Positions 15,198 through 23,809 of a DNA stretch of 64,000 nt are shown here, piece by piece. The stretch covers positions 1,984,001 through 2,048,000 of the forward strand of contig OZ252093.1 in assembly GCA_965248175.1 (NCBI GenBank), written 5' to 3'. Under the pieces are notes generated by a model. That model did not search any database. It was not told the origin of the DNA and saw nothing but the letters and a program-made list of their open reading frames with translations. Both the position numbers and the translations under genes were made by a program. Source of the stretch: VXPQ01 sp965248175 (GTDB lineage Bacteria; Bacteroidota; Rhodothermia; Rhodothermales; VXPQ01). Positions within the stretch are counted from its first letter, which is position 1, and each line of letters starts with the position of its first letter.

Positions 15198-16655
15198 ATG
15201 GAAACACCCATCGCCATTTCCAAAAATGACAAGATCGACACGCTTGATCTACCCTGCTACATCGCGGGGCGCACAGTCATCGCGGATGAACGGTTAACGG
15301 TTTACAATCCCTACAACGGTGATGTCGTCGGGACGGTGAGCAACATCTATCGTGCCCAAACGCACGAGGCCATTGAGGCTGCGCTCGGGGGAGGAGAGCC
15401 GCTGACGCGTTATCAGCGCTACGACATCCTGAACAAGGCGCGTGCGCTTTTGCTGGAGCGGGCAGAAGCGTTTGCCCACCTGATTACGGCGGAGTCGGGC
15501 CTATGCCTGCGCGAAACCCGGTACGAGGTAGGTAGAGCCTGCGACGTACTTCAGTTTGCCGCGATGGAGGCACTCAAGGATGACGGGCAGATATTTTCCT
15601 GCGACATTTCACCCACGGGAAAGGCCCGGAAAATCTTCACGCTGCGTGAGCCGAATCGTCTGGTGGCCGCTATTACCCCGTTCAATCACCCTCTCAACCA
15701 GGTGATGCACAAGATTGCCCCGGCTATTGCCGTCGGGGCGCCGGTGGTGCTCAAGCCTTCCGAAAAGACACCACTTACGGCTGTTCGGTGTGTCGAGTTG
15801 ATGTACGAGGCTGGGTTGCCCGGATGGATGCTGAGCGTCATTGTGGGGCCAACGGACGAGGTGGCCGAAGAATTGGTCGTGGACCCCCGGGTCGAAGTAG
15901 TAAGCTTTACGGGGAGTATCGAAATTGGCAAGAAGATCGCCCACACGGCTGGCTACAAAAAGCTGATTCTGGAACTGGGTGGCAATGCCCCGTTGATCGT
16001 ACTCGAAGACGCCGACATCGATCTGGCTGTGCATCTGGCTGCGGAAGGATGTTATCGCAACTCGGGCCAGCGTTGCACCGCCGTAAAACGTTTACTCATC
16101 CACGAGGCCATACTGGACACGTTTACCGAGCGCTTCGTGGAAACCTCGAAAGCCTATACCTACGGCGATCCGATGGGCCTCGATACGCGGGTCGGGACGG
16201 TCATTGACGAGCCGGCGGCCATCCGGCTTGAAACGGTGGTGCAGAAAGCTGTCGATGATGGAGCCCGGGTGTTGCTCGGCGGCGAACGCCGGGGCGCCCT
16301 CCTGGCGCCGACCGTGATCGCCAGTACGCCGCGCGATGCAGAAATGATTGTGTGCGAATCCTTTGGTCCACTGGCGCCCATTCTGCCGATCAAGGACCTT
16401 GACGATGCCATCGAACTTGCCAACAGCACGGCCTATGGCCTCTCTTCCGGCATAGTCACCAGGGACATTAACAAAGCTCTCAAGGCGGTCAAGGAGATTC
16501 GCACGGGCACTGTGAACATTAATGAAGTACCCGGCTACCGTATCGAGCTATCTCCCTTCGGAGGCGTGAAGGATTCTGGCTTAGGGATCAAAGAAGGCGT
16601 TCTTGAGGCCATGAAGGGATTGACCGTGGTGAAAACATTTTCGCTGCCCTGGTAG
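15198..16655 (+). CDS. phnY: Phosphonoacetaldehyde dehydrogenase
   Basis: An NAD-dependent aldehyde dehydrogenase that oxidises phosphonoacetaldehyde to phosphonoacetate, the substrate of PhnA next door. From the ATG at 15198 it has 485 residues, the family's usual length. Earlier ATGs at 15126 and 15156 would add poorly conserved sequence overlapping phnA. The ALDH catalytic residues are in place: Asn in I-T-P-F-N-H-P, Glu in L-E-L-G-G-N-A-P, and the nucleophilic Cys in N-S-G-Q-R-C-T-A-V-K-R. The Arg-rich R-C-T-A-V-K-R after the Cys is characteristic of phosphonoacetaldehyde dehydrogenases. With PhnA and PhnW it completes the PhnW-PhnY-PhnA route; no PhnX is present. Confidence 0.9.
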   Translation: METPIAISKNDKIDTLDLPCYIAGRTVIADERLTVYNPYNGDVVGTVSNIYRAQTHEAIEAALGGGEPLTRYQRYDILNKARALLLERAEAFAHLITAESGLCLRETRYEVGRACDVLQFAAMEALKDDGQIFSCDISPTGKARKIFTLREPNRLVAAITPFNHPLNQVMHKIAPAIAVGAPVVLKPSEKTPLTAVRCVELMYEAGLPGWMLSVIVGPTDEVAEELVVDPRVEVVSFTGSIEIGKKIAHTAGYKKLILELGGNAPLIVLEDADIDLAVHLAAEGCYRNSGQRCTAVKRLLIHEAILDTFTERFVETSKAYTYGDPMGLDTRVGTVIDEPAAIRLETVVQKAVDDGARVLLGGERRGALLAPTVIASTPRDAEMIVCESFGPLAPILPIKDLDDAIELANSTAYGLSSGIVTRDINKALKAVKEIRTGTVNINEVPGYRIELSPFGGVKDSGLGIKEGVLEAMKGLTVVKTFSLPW

Positions 16656-16659
16656 CCGT

Positions 16660-18804
16660 ATGTCGAAGAGATGCAATCTTGCCATAGGAACCGGGGCGCC
16701 GATCATGGGCATAGCCTCAACGGTCTGGATAACAGGGATCGTCATGGGCTTGTTGTGCTCCCTCACAACGCTCGCCCATGCGCAACCGTTGCCCTTCTAC
16801 GACAACTTCGACGACGGCGACTACTCTGGCTGGCAGGTTACAGACGATGTGGAACCGCAATTCGGACCTGGTGTGTGGGTGGTTGAGAACGGCGTGTTGG
16901 TTCAAAAATCCAACATCTGGTCCTATGGGCCCGTGGAGTTGGAAACGAAGTATCATTTGGGTACGCATATCTCCACCGGTGACAGGGACTGGACAAACTA
17001 CTCGCTCAATGCGCTGGTCCGATCCACAGATAATGACGGGGTCGGCCTGATCTTTCGCTACCAGGATGCAAAAAACTATTACCGTGTCTTGTTGATGAAC
17101 GATCCATCCTGGTCGGGCCGGGATTCCTCGGGGACGCCTGTCAACACCCCACTACAGCGCATCCAGAAATTCGTCGATGGAGAGCCGTATATCCTCGCTG
17201 AAAATCTGGTTTCCCGAGCCTATCCTTCCGGCTTCTTTGCCTTGACGGCAGACGTGCGGGGCGATACCATCAACGCGTACCTCAATGGAAACCTGATCCT
17301 GAGTGGCAGGGATCAGCAATACGAGGCAGGCAGCATCGGGCTGTTGTCTTACGCCAACACCGGGGCGTATTACGACAGTGTGTCCGTTACGAGTGAGCGG
17401 TTTATCTACGACAAACCAGACGAGGTGACTATTTTTTATCCGGTCCGCGAGTTCAGGGCTCCGTATATCCAGAATCCAACCCGGACCTCTGTCGAAGTTG
17501 CCTGGCGCACGGTCGAGAAACGGGTCGGGAAGGTGAAGTACGGGCAGAAAAAGGGGGTCTTCGGCCAGGAAACGGTTGAATCGGAGGCCCGGCAAAAACA
17601 CCACATTAAGCTTCACGGCCTTGAGGTAAGCACCCGGTATTTCTACGAGGTCTACCACGAAAATCAACGTGTGGCGGGCGAAGAGAATTTTCGTACAGCC
17701 CGAGGCAATGACGAGACGAGGTTTTCTTTTCTGGTTCTCGGCGATAGCGGGGTAGACACTCCTACCCAGTGGAATGTGGGCCGGCAGATGCAACGCAGCA
17801 TGAATGACAGGGAAGTCGATTTTATTGTTCATGTGGGAGACGTACACCAGGGCGCCGGGGACTACTACGACAATATTTTCTTTAAACCCTACGGCAGCCT
17901 GCTCAAGAACATCAATGTGTTCACCTCACTCGGTAACCACGACGTGATTACGGACAACGGCGGGGTGTACCTTGATGATTTTTACCTGCCTCATAACAAC
18001 CCGGACAGCACCGAGCGCTACTATTCTTTTCGCTGGGCCAATGCCTATTTCATCGCTCTGGACACCAACGGAGATTTCAGTCCCGGTTCACCCCAACATG
18101 CTTTTCTGATCAATGCCTTGACCGATAGTCTCCGAACCTCGGCCACCTGGACATTCATCTATGCCCATCATCCGCCCTACACTGAACACTGGACCGATTA
18201 TTATGGCGACAAAAGGGTTCAGGATTACCTGGTGCCCATTTACGAACAATACGACGTGGACATGGTGATGAATGGTCATACGCACAGTTACGAGCGCGGG
18301 GAGAAGGAGCATGTGCACTACCTGGTTTCCGGCGGCGGCGGCGGCAACCTGGACGATTACTTTATCGATTACGACCACATCACTTTCTCCGACATGGTGC
18401 ATCATTTCACACGGGTCGACGTGGATGACGATGAATTGAAAATCACAGCCGTCGATCAGCACGGCAATGTGGTAGACCGATTTACGGTAAATAAATTTGT
18501 ACAGGTATCCATCCAGGATAATGAGCTACCCCAGGCGCTGGATTTTGTGGTTCTGGAGCCCGGTTACCCGAATCCTGCCACCGATACGACTACCTTCGTG
18601 TATCGCATCGCGCAAGAGATAAGGGTGAAGCTCGAACTGTTCGACCTGACCGGCCGCAAGTTATCTACCCTGGTCGACCAGTTTCATCCCGTTGGAACAT
18701 ACAACATCGTGCTTGATACCGCTCGTCTGGCCAATGGAACGTATGTGATGAACCTGACTGCCGGAACCTTTACGCGGAGCCAACAACTGACAGTCGTCAA
18801 GTAA
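16660..18804 (+). CDS. Secreted metallophosphatase with LamG-like domain and T9SS sorting domain
   Basis: A 714-residue exported protein. A signal peptide (hydrophobic stretch ending L-A-H-A-Q, about residues 20-42) is followed by a LamG/concanavalin-like sheet domain (about 45-245, F-D-D-G-D-Y-S-G-W then W-T-N-Y-S-L). A purple-acid-phosphatase-type fibronectin domain follows (about 265-350), and then a metallophosphoesterase domain (about 355-600) with L-G-D-S-G, H-V-G-D-V-H, G-N-H-D, A-H-H-P-P and G-H-T-H-S-Y-E-R. The last 85 residues (E-P-G-Y-P-N-P-A-T-D-T-T-T-F) form a T9SS type A sorting domain. It would act outside the cell or anchored on the surface. It starts four bases after phnY, so it is clearly in the phosphonate operon. 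The substrate is unknown; phosphomonoesters or phosphonate esters on glycans are plausible. Confidence 0.85.
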   Translation: MSKRCNLAIGTGAPIMGIASTVWITGIVMGLLCSLTTLAHAQPLPFYDNFDDGDYSGWQVTDDVEPQFGPGVWVVENGVLVQKSNIWSYGPVELETKYHLGTHISTGDRDWTNYSLNALVRSTDNDGVGLIFRYQDAKNYYRVLLMNDPSWSGRDSSGTPVNTPLQRIQKFVDGEPYILAENLVSRAYPSGFFALTADVRGDTINAYLNGNLILSGRDQQYEAGSIGLLSYANTGAYYDSVSVTSERFIYDKPDEVTIFYPVREFRAPYIQNPTRTSVEVAWRTVEKRVGKVKYGQKKGVFGQETVESEARQKHHIKLHGLEVSTRYFYEVYHENQRVAGEENFRTARGNDETRFSFLVLGDSGVDTPTQWNVGRQMQRSMNDREVDFIVHVGDVHQGAGDYYDNIFFKPYGSLLKNINVFTSLGNHDVITDNGGVYLDDFYLPHNNPDSTERYYSFRWANAYFIALDTNGDFSPGSPQHAFLINALTDSLRTSATWTFIYAHHPPYTEHWTDYYGDKRVQDYLVPIYEQYDVDMVMNGHTHSYERGEKEHVHYLVSGGGGGNLDDYFIDYDHITFSDMVHHFTRVDVDDDELKITAVDQHGNVVDRFTVNKFVQVSIQDNELPQALDFVVLEPGYPNPATDTTTFVYRIAQEIRVKLELFDLTGRKLSTLVDQFHPVGTYNIVLDTARLANGTYVMNLTAGTFTRSQQLTVVK

Positions 18805-18873
18805 TGCAACCCGGGATGCCTTTACGGCCACACGCAGTGTGGTGTTGACGAAGCAATACGCATACTAATTGTC

Positions 18874-20109
18874 ATGCCAAGCGATACCAAACGTGTGCCC
18901 CGCGCAAAGAAGGCGGATATCGCTGTGATCGGAGCCGGAATCGTTGGGATCGCCCATGCCCTGGAGGCGGCCCGGCGCGGGTTATCGGTCGTTCTTTTCG
19001 AGCGCAACACATATGCACTGGGCGCCTCGATTCGCAACTTCGGTATCGTCTTTCCGCTCGGGATGTCGCCTGGAACTATCCATGAGCGGGCCCTGCGGAG
19101 CCGAGCGGTCTGGCTGAAGGTCGCAGCCCAGGCAGGTATTTGGCACAAGCCAACAGGCGCCCTCATCGTGGCCTACCACGAGGATGAATGCGCCGTTCTG
19201 AACGAATTCGCCGGGCAGGCCGCCACTCTCGGCTACAGGTGTGCGTGGCTCGAGCCCGATGAGGTGGTTCGCCGGAGCCCGGCCCTCCGGATTAACGGAC
19301 TGCGAGGTGGGCTCTGGAGCCCGGAAGAGGTAATCGTTGACCCGCGTGAGGCCATAGCAAAGCTTCCCGACTATCTTCGTCGTACGTACAATGTTGGATT
19401 GTGCTTCGGCAAGACCGTCACCGGCATTGCCATGCCTTATATTGAAGCCGGTGGCGAGACCTGGTGCGTCGAGCGGGCTATCGTATGCAGCGGGACTGAC
19501 TTCGAAACGCTGTACCCGGCTGCTTTCGCCGCCAGCGGACTGACACGCTGCAAGCTGCAGATGATGCGCACGGTTCCGCAGCCTGGCGCGTGGCGTCTCG
19601 GGCCGATGCTGGCTACCGGCCTAAGCCTGCGTCACTATCCGGCATTCTCGTTGTGCCCGTCGCTGCCCGCTTTGAAACACCGCATTGCTCAGGACCATCC
19701 GGCTCTCGAACGGTGGGGTATCCATGTTCTGGTTGCGCAAAACGGTCTGGGCGAGCTTCTTCTGGGCGACTCTCACGAGTATGGTTGGATGCCGGATCCG
19801 TTCGACCGTCCTGAGATCGACGCGCTGATCCTGGCATATATAGAGACCATCTTTACGCCGCCTTCGCTGGCGATTCTCCAGCGCTGGCACGGCGTATACG
19901 CCAAGCACCCCACACGTGATGTCTTTTTCGCAGAGCCAGAGCCGAATGTTCGCATCGTAAATGGCCTCGGCGGAACCGGCATGACAACAAGCTTCGGTCT
20001 GGCGCAAGACGTTCTCACCAATTGGGAGGGAGCACGGAACCTTGCCTTGGTACAAGGGGAGGCTATCGCTTCCTCTGCCTCTATACACCCGTCATTATCT
20101 GATCGATGA
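18874..20109 (+). CDS. FAD-dependent oxidoreductase of the phosphonate-associated (TIGR03364/HpnW) type
   Basis: A 411-residue flavoprotein of the DAO/glycine-oxidase superfamily. The FAD-binding motif is G-A-G-I-V-G near residue 22, followed by a Glu-terminated strand (L-F-E-R-N). The segment A-S-I-R-N-F-G-I-V-F-P-L-G is the hallmark of the phosphonate-linked TIGR03364 group, and the C-terminal G-L-G-G-T-G-M-T holds the flavin. Relatives in phosphonate clusters oxidise aminophosphonates, including N-methylated 2-aminoethylphosphonate. No signal peptide is visible. Its TGA overlaps the ATG of the next aminotransferase by four bases (ATGA), so the two are translationally coupled. The exact substrate is inferred, not shown. 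Confidence 0.82.
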   Translation: MPSDTKRVPRAKKADIAVIGAGIVGIAHALEAARRGLSVVLFERNTYALGASIRNFGIVFPLGMSPGTIHERALRSRAVWLKVAAQAGIWHKPTGALIVAYHEDECAVLNEFAGQAATLGYRCAWLEPDEVVRRSPALRINGLRGGLWSPEEVIVDPREAIAKLPDYLRRTYNVGLCFGKTVTGIAMPYIEAGGETWCVERAIVCSGTDFETLYPAAFAASGLTRCKLQMMRTVPQPGAWRLGPMLATGLSLRHYPAFSLCPSLPALKHRIAQDHPALERWGIHVLVAQNGLGELLLGDSHEYGWMPDPFDRPEIDALILAYIETIFTPPSLAILQRWHGVYAKHPTRDVFFAEPEPNVRIVNGLGGTGMTTSFGLAQDVLTNWEGARNLALVQGEAIASSASIHPSLSDR

Positions 20110-21410
20110 ATCCGACCTTGACGCAAACGGACGCCGAACGTTCACTGGCGATCTTTCCTTCCGGATCGAACGGCGAGTTCAATCTCCCACCCGATTTGAC
20201 CATGGTGATCGCAGGCGGTCTGGGCTGCAATCTGTGGGACACTGAGGGAAGGCGCTATGTTGACTTTTCGATGGGGTGGGGATCGTCGCTCGTTGGGCAC
20301 GGGCGGCCCGAAGTCGCCGAGGCTGTGGTGCGGCAGGCGTCGAAGGGGGCTAATTTCGCCTACATCACCGAGGCTTCGCTGGCATTGGCTGAGGAGATCG
20401 TTCGGCTCAGCCCGGCCTGTGAACGGCTACGCTTCTGTGCCTCCGGCACCGAGGCGACCATGTACGGCCTACGTTTGGCGTGCGCCTTCACGGGGCGTTC
20501 TCGCGTGATCAAGTTCGAGGGAGCCTACCACGGAGGCAACGATGTCGGCGTAACCAGCCTTTTTCCACAGCACTTGCCTGATTTTCCCACGCCCGAGCCA
20601 TCCTCTGACGGCATCGACCACATCGTGCGCGATCATGTCTTGATTGCGCCCTATAATGACCTGGAGACCACTCGGCGGATCATCACCACCCACGCCGAAG
20701 AGGTAGCGGCAGTGATCGTAGAACCGCTGCATCGCTGTCTTTCTCCAGTAGCGGGTTTCCTGGAAGGCTTGCGCGAGATCACAGCCGCACACGGCATACT
20801 TCTGATCTTCGACGAGGTGGTAACCGGATTCCGCCTGGCTTACGGGGGCGCTCAGGAATACTACGGCGTTGCGCCCGATTTCGTAGCCTACGGAAAAGCA
20901 CTCGGCGGCGGCTATCCGATTGGCGCCTATGGCGGTCGCTTCGATGTCATGGACCTTGTGCGCGAAGATCGCCTGGGAAGGGAAACCTATGTCTGGACGG
21001 CCTCTACGCTGGGCGGCAACCCGATCTCGACGACGGCTGCGGGAGCGGCCTTGTCCGTATTCCGACAGCCCGGCGCCTATGAACATCTGCACGAGATCGG
21101 CGCCTATCTGCGGGAGGGAATGAGGCAGGTGCTCCAGGCACGCGACATCGCGGGGCAAATCGTCGGTGACGGCCCGTTGGCCCAAGTGATCTTTACGCGT
21201 GAAGAAACGCCGGTCGTGGATTACCGCTCCACCCGGCGCGGCGATGCACAGATCAACCGGGCCGTAATGCTCGGTCTTTTCAGCCGGGGTATTTTTCTCA
21301 ATCCCATGGGGACCAAACTCTACCTGTCACTGGCTCACGACAAGGCGGCCTGTGACGTGTTTCTCGATCGCTTCGACGACACGCTCGCTGAGGTTTTTTC
21401 CGCTTCCTGA
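20106..21410 (+). CDS. Class-III aminotransferase (glutamate-1-semialdehyde aminomutase-like)
   Basis: A 434-residue PLP enzyme related to HemL. It carries A-S-G-T-E-A-T-M-Y-G-L-R, K-F-E-G-A-Y-H-G-G-N-D, L-I-F-D-E-V-V-T-G-F-R, and the PLP lysine in A-Y-G-K-A-L-G-G-G-Y-P-I-G-A-Y-G-G. A genuine hemL is encoded at 51549 in the haem cluster, so this paralogue most likely serves the phosphonate pathway. Its ATG overlaps the stop of the FAD oxidoreductase. Possible roles are transamination of an aminophosphonate or of a product of the oxidoreductase, or a second ammonia-lyase or mutase step. No specific reaction can be assigned from sequence alone. Confidence 0.8.
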   Translation: MNPTLTQTDAERSLAIFPSGSNGEFNLPPDLTMVIAGGLGCNLWDTEGRRYVDFSMGWGSSLVGHGRPEVAEAVVRQASKGANFAYITEASLALAEEIVRLSPACERLRFCASGTEATMYGLRLACAFTGRSRVIKFEGAYHGGNDVGVTSLFPQHLPDFPTPEPSSDGIDHIVRDHVLIAPYNDLETTRRIITTHAEEVAAVIVEPLHRCLSPVAGFLEGLREITAAHGILLIFDEVVTGFRLAYGGAQEYYGVAPDFVAYGKALGGGYPIGAYGGRFDVMDLVREDRLGRETYVWTASTLGGNPISTTAAGAALSVFRQPGAYEHLHEIGAYLREGMRQVLQARDIAGQIVGDGPLAQVIFTREETPVVDYRSTRRGDAQINRAVMLGLFSRGIFLNPMGTKLYLSLAHDKAACDVFLDRFDDTLAEVFSAS

Positions 21411-21440
21411 CCTTCCAACGATCATTACCCGAGGCTGGGC

Positions 21441-22724
21441 ATGGCCCGTCCCTTGCTTCTAAAGACCTGGCGTTACCGGATCTTCGCAGTGACCTGGCTT
21501 TCCTACGCCGGTTTCTACATATGCCGAAAGAATTTCAGCGTGGTCATGCCACTCCTTACGGACGAGTTCGGGTTCACCAAGACCGATCTTGCCTTGATTC
21601 TTACCGGCTACAGCCTCATCTACATGCTGGGGCAGATTGTCAACGGCCTGCTCTGTGATCGCTTCGGGCCGCGGATCATCGTCGCCGTAGGCCTTCTGGT
21701 ATCTGTTTTTTCAAGCATCGCAATGGGCTTCGGGGCCTCTCTGTTGTTGTTCATGGTAATGATGTGGAGCAACGGTTACGGGCAATCGACAGGATGGCCC
21801 GGGCTAATCAAGAACATGGCTTCCTGGTTCCGGCACCAGGAACGGGGTGTGATGATGGCCTGGTGGTGTACATGTTATGTGGTAGGCGGCTTCGTGGCCA
21901 CCGTTTTTGCCACATATTGGGCCACCAACGAGATGTTTTTCGGTGATCTGGGCTGGCGTCGGGCTTTCTGGGCGCCCGCGCTGCTACTCACGGTCATCGC
22001 TGTTATCTACACGGTCTTCACGCGGAACCGGCCTTCGGATGCAGGGCTTCCGGATATGCCGGAGGATGATGCCGGCGAAACTGCTCCCCCTCTGGTTAGC
22101 AGCGCAGAAAAGAGGACCGTGCTACGAGAGATTATGTCTGATTCGGCGCTCTGGGTGACGGGTGCGATGTACTTCTTCACAAAGATGACCCGCTATGCGT
22201 TTCTGTTTTGGTTGCCGCTCTATATGACCGAGTCGCTTGGCTATACCGATAGTGCAGCGGGCTACACTTCTTCCGTCTATGAATTGGTCGGTTTCTTCGG
22301 GGTGCTGATGGCTGGCTATGCCTCCGACAAGCTTTTTCAGGCACGCCGCTTCCCGGTCGGCGCCCTCATGCTGTATGGATTGGCCGTGGCTCTTCTTTTC
22401 CACCCGTTTTTCTCGGGTCTCGGCGTCGTGGCCAACGCCATCAGCATTGGCGTCATCGGCATCATGACGTTTGGCCCGGACGCGCTCATGTCTGGTGCTG
22501 CCGCAATGGACATCGGTAGTCAGCGGGGGGCTGCCACAGCAGCAGGCCTGATCAACGGCATGGGATCCTGTGGCCAGCTGATTTCTCCCCTTCTGGTGGC
22601 CTATGTAGCCGACAACTTCGGCTGGAACAGCATGTTCTACCTATTCGTGGTTTTCGCTATAATCTCTGGAACACTGCTTACAACGAAGTGGAATTACGGG
22701 AAAAGATCTGCCACTACAACATGA
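21441..22724 (+). CDS. MFS transporter of the organophosphate:phosphate antiporter (OPA/GlpT-UhpT) type
   Basis: A 427-residue inner-membrane protein with hydrophobic segments throughout, consistent with 12 helices. The N-terminus has Y-x-x-F-Y-I-C-R-K-N-F-S-V, similar to the Y-x-x-R-x-N/K-F motif of GlpT and UhpT. L-I-L-T-G-Y-S-L-I-Y-M-L-G-Q and G-x-x-C-D-R-F-G-P-R (MFS motif A) follow, and G-Y-G-Q-S-T-G-W-P-G is the OPA-type helix 4 motif. OPA carriers exchange sugar phosphates, glycerol-3-phosphate or phosphonate analogues for phosphate. No phosphonate ABC transporter is present in the island, so this is the best candidate for aminophosphonate import. The ATG lies 31 bases after the aminotransferase gene. 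Confidence 0.85.
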   Translation: MARPLLLKTWRYRIFAVTWLSYAGFYICRKNFSVVMPLLTDEFGFTKTDLALILTGYSLIYMLGQIVNGLLCDRFGPRIIVAVGLLVSVFSSIAMGFGASLLLFMVMMWSNGYGQSTGWPGLIKNMASWFRHQERGVMMAWWCTCYVVGGFVATVFATYWATNEMFFGDLGWRRAFWAPALLLTVIAVIYTVFTRNRPSDAGLPDMPEDDAGETAPPLVSSAEKRTVLREIMSDSALWVTGAMYFFTKMTRYAFLFWLPLYMTESLGYTDSAAGYTSSVYELVGFFGVLMAGYASDKLFQARRFPVGALMLYGLAVALLFHPFFSGLGVVANAISIGVIGIMTFGPDALMSGAAAMDIGSQRGAATAAGLINGMGSCGQLISPLLVAYVADNFGWNSMFYLFVVFAIISGTLLTTKWNYGKRSATTT

Positions 22725-22945
22725 GGGCTGCTACATCGGGTCGATACGTAGGCCTTGAACATTAAAACTCAGGGATTTCAGTGTTGATACAAGAATGTGG
22801 CTTTGGGCGCAAAATTGGGAATAACAAGAACTTGTTTCGGTTTATTGATTTAGACAAGTGCTCGGTATTTTGTTTATTCCTCCGGGAACACTCCGGCGAG
22901 CAGTACGCCTTCCCCAGTCACTTTCCGTTTCCCAACGTTAGCGTG

Positions 22946-23716
22946 ATGACCACCTCCGACACCGCCGAGCGACATGTTCGTACGATGCAGCTTCTAAAGG
23001 AGCACGGACACACGTCCGTATCCCGGTTGAGTAAGGAGTTTGGAGTCTCTGAGGTCACGATTCGCAAGGATCTGGATGCGCTTGAGGAACGCAAACTGCT
23101 GGTGCGGACACATGGCGGGGCCGTACTGATCGACCATTATATGTACGATCTGCCTTTCGATGAAAAGTCGCAGCAACATGTGGGGGAGAAGAAGCGAATT
23201 GGCCGTGCGGCCGCCGAGCGCGTCGAAGGCGGTGACACCCTCATTCTGAGCGCCGGAAGCACCACGACGCAGGTGGCGCGTCATCTGCGCGACCACAAGA
23301 ATCTGACCGTTACGACGAATTCGCTTCACGTCGCTGCGGAGCTGCTCAACAATTTCGACATGGATATGCTTCTGCTGGGTGGCATCGTGCATCCCGCCAC
23401 GGCTTCTGTGGTAGGTCCCTTTGCAGAGAAAATGCTACAGGAACACTCGTTTCAGAAGCTTTTTCTGGGGGGCGACGGTTTCGACGTGAACTTTGGGTTG
23501 ACCACCACCAATGCTCTGGAGGCACACCTTAACAGAGTGATGATTCAGTCCGCACAGGAGACCATCGCCGTTATGGACGCATCCAAGTTTGGGCGCCGAG
23601 GACTGAGCCTTATCTGCGGCCTCAACGATGTCGATACTGTCATCACGGACAATCGGATTTCGGACGAAACCGTGCAGCGCCTTGAAGAAGAGGCGATCAC
23701 GGTCGTCATTGTGTAG
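22946..23716 (+). CDS. DeoR-family transcriptional regulator
   Basis: About 256 residues. The N-terminal DeoR winged HTH covers residues 10-65 (V-S-R-L-S-K-E-F-G-V-S-E-V-T-I-R-K-D-L), and the DeoRC effector domain covers 80-240 (L-S-A-G-S-T-T-T-Q-V-A, L-L-G-G, F-L-G-G-D-G-F). DeoR regulators usually sense phosphorylated metabolites, so a phosphonate intermediate or sugar phosphate is a reasonable ligand. Known phn clusters more often use LysR or GntR regulators. It closes the left phosphonate operon. The frame is open back to 22781, but that AT-rich part does not look coding; I place the start at the ATG at 22946, where the DNA-binding domain begins. Confidence 0.85.
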   Translation: MTTSDTAERHVRTMQLLKEHGHTSVSRLSKEFGVSEVTIRKDLDALEERKLLVRTHGGAVLIDHYMYDLPFDEKSQQHVGEKKRIGRAAAERVEGGDTLILSAGSTTTQVARHLRDHKNLTVTTNSLHVAAELLNNFDMDMLLLGGIVHPATASVVGPFAEKMLQEHSFQKLFLGGDGFDVNFGLTTTNALEAHLNRVMIQSAQETIAVMDASKFGRRGLSLICGLNDVDTVITDNRISDETVQRLEEEAITVVIV

Positions 23717-23782
23717 GAACAAGTCCCACCGTTCATGGGAATTTGCCCCAGTCCCTGGCCCGTGTTTTCGTTAAGTCCGAAA

Positions 23783-23809
23783 CCCCATAGGGGATCAGCC
23801 TTCGGCTGA
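23783..23809. terminator. Twin hairpins between convergent deoR-type and phosphoesterase genes
   Basis: CCCC-ATA-GGGG (23783-23793) is followed directly by TCAGCC-TTC-GGCTGA (23795-23809). The latter overlaps the stop codon of the minus-strand lipoprotein gene. The location between convergent genes fits a terminator, but no strong T-tract is present on either strand. Confidence 0.35.

Noticed and set aside
18795..18850. Nested inverted repeats CGTCAA...TTGACG and CCACAC-GCA-GTGTGG after the T9SS metallophosphatase
   Set aside because: The arms are only 6 bp, the outer arm overlaps the coding end and no T-tract follows. The evidence is too weak to call a terminator.
20106..21410. A second functional hemL
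   Set aside because: It is coupled to a phosphonate-type oxidoreductase and diverges from the bona fide HemL at 51549 at the N-terminus and in the substrate region.
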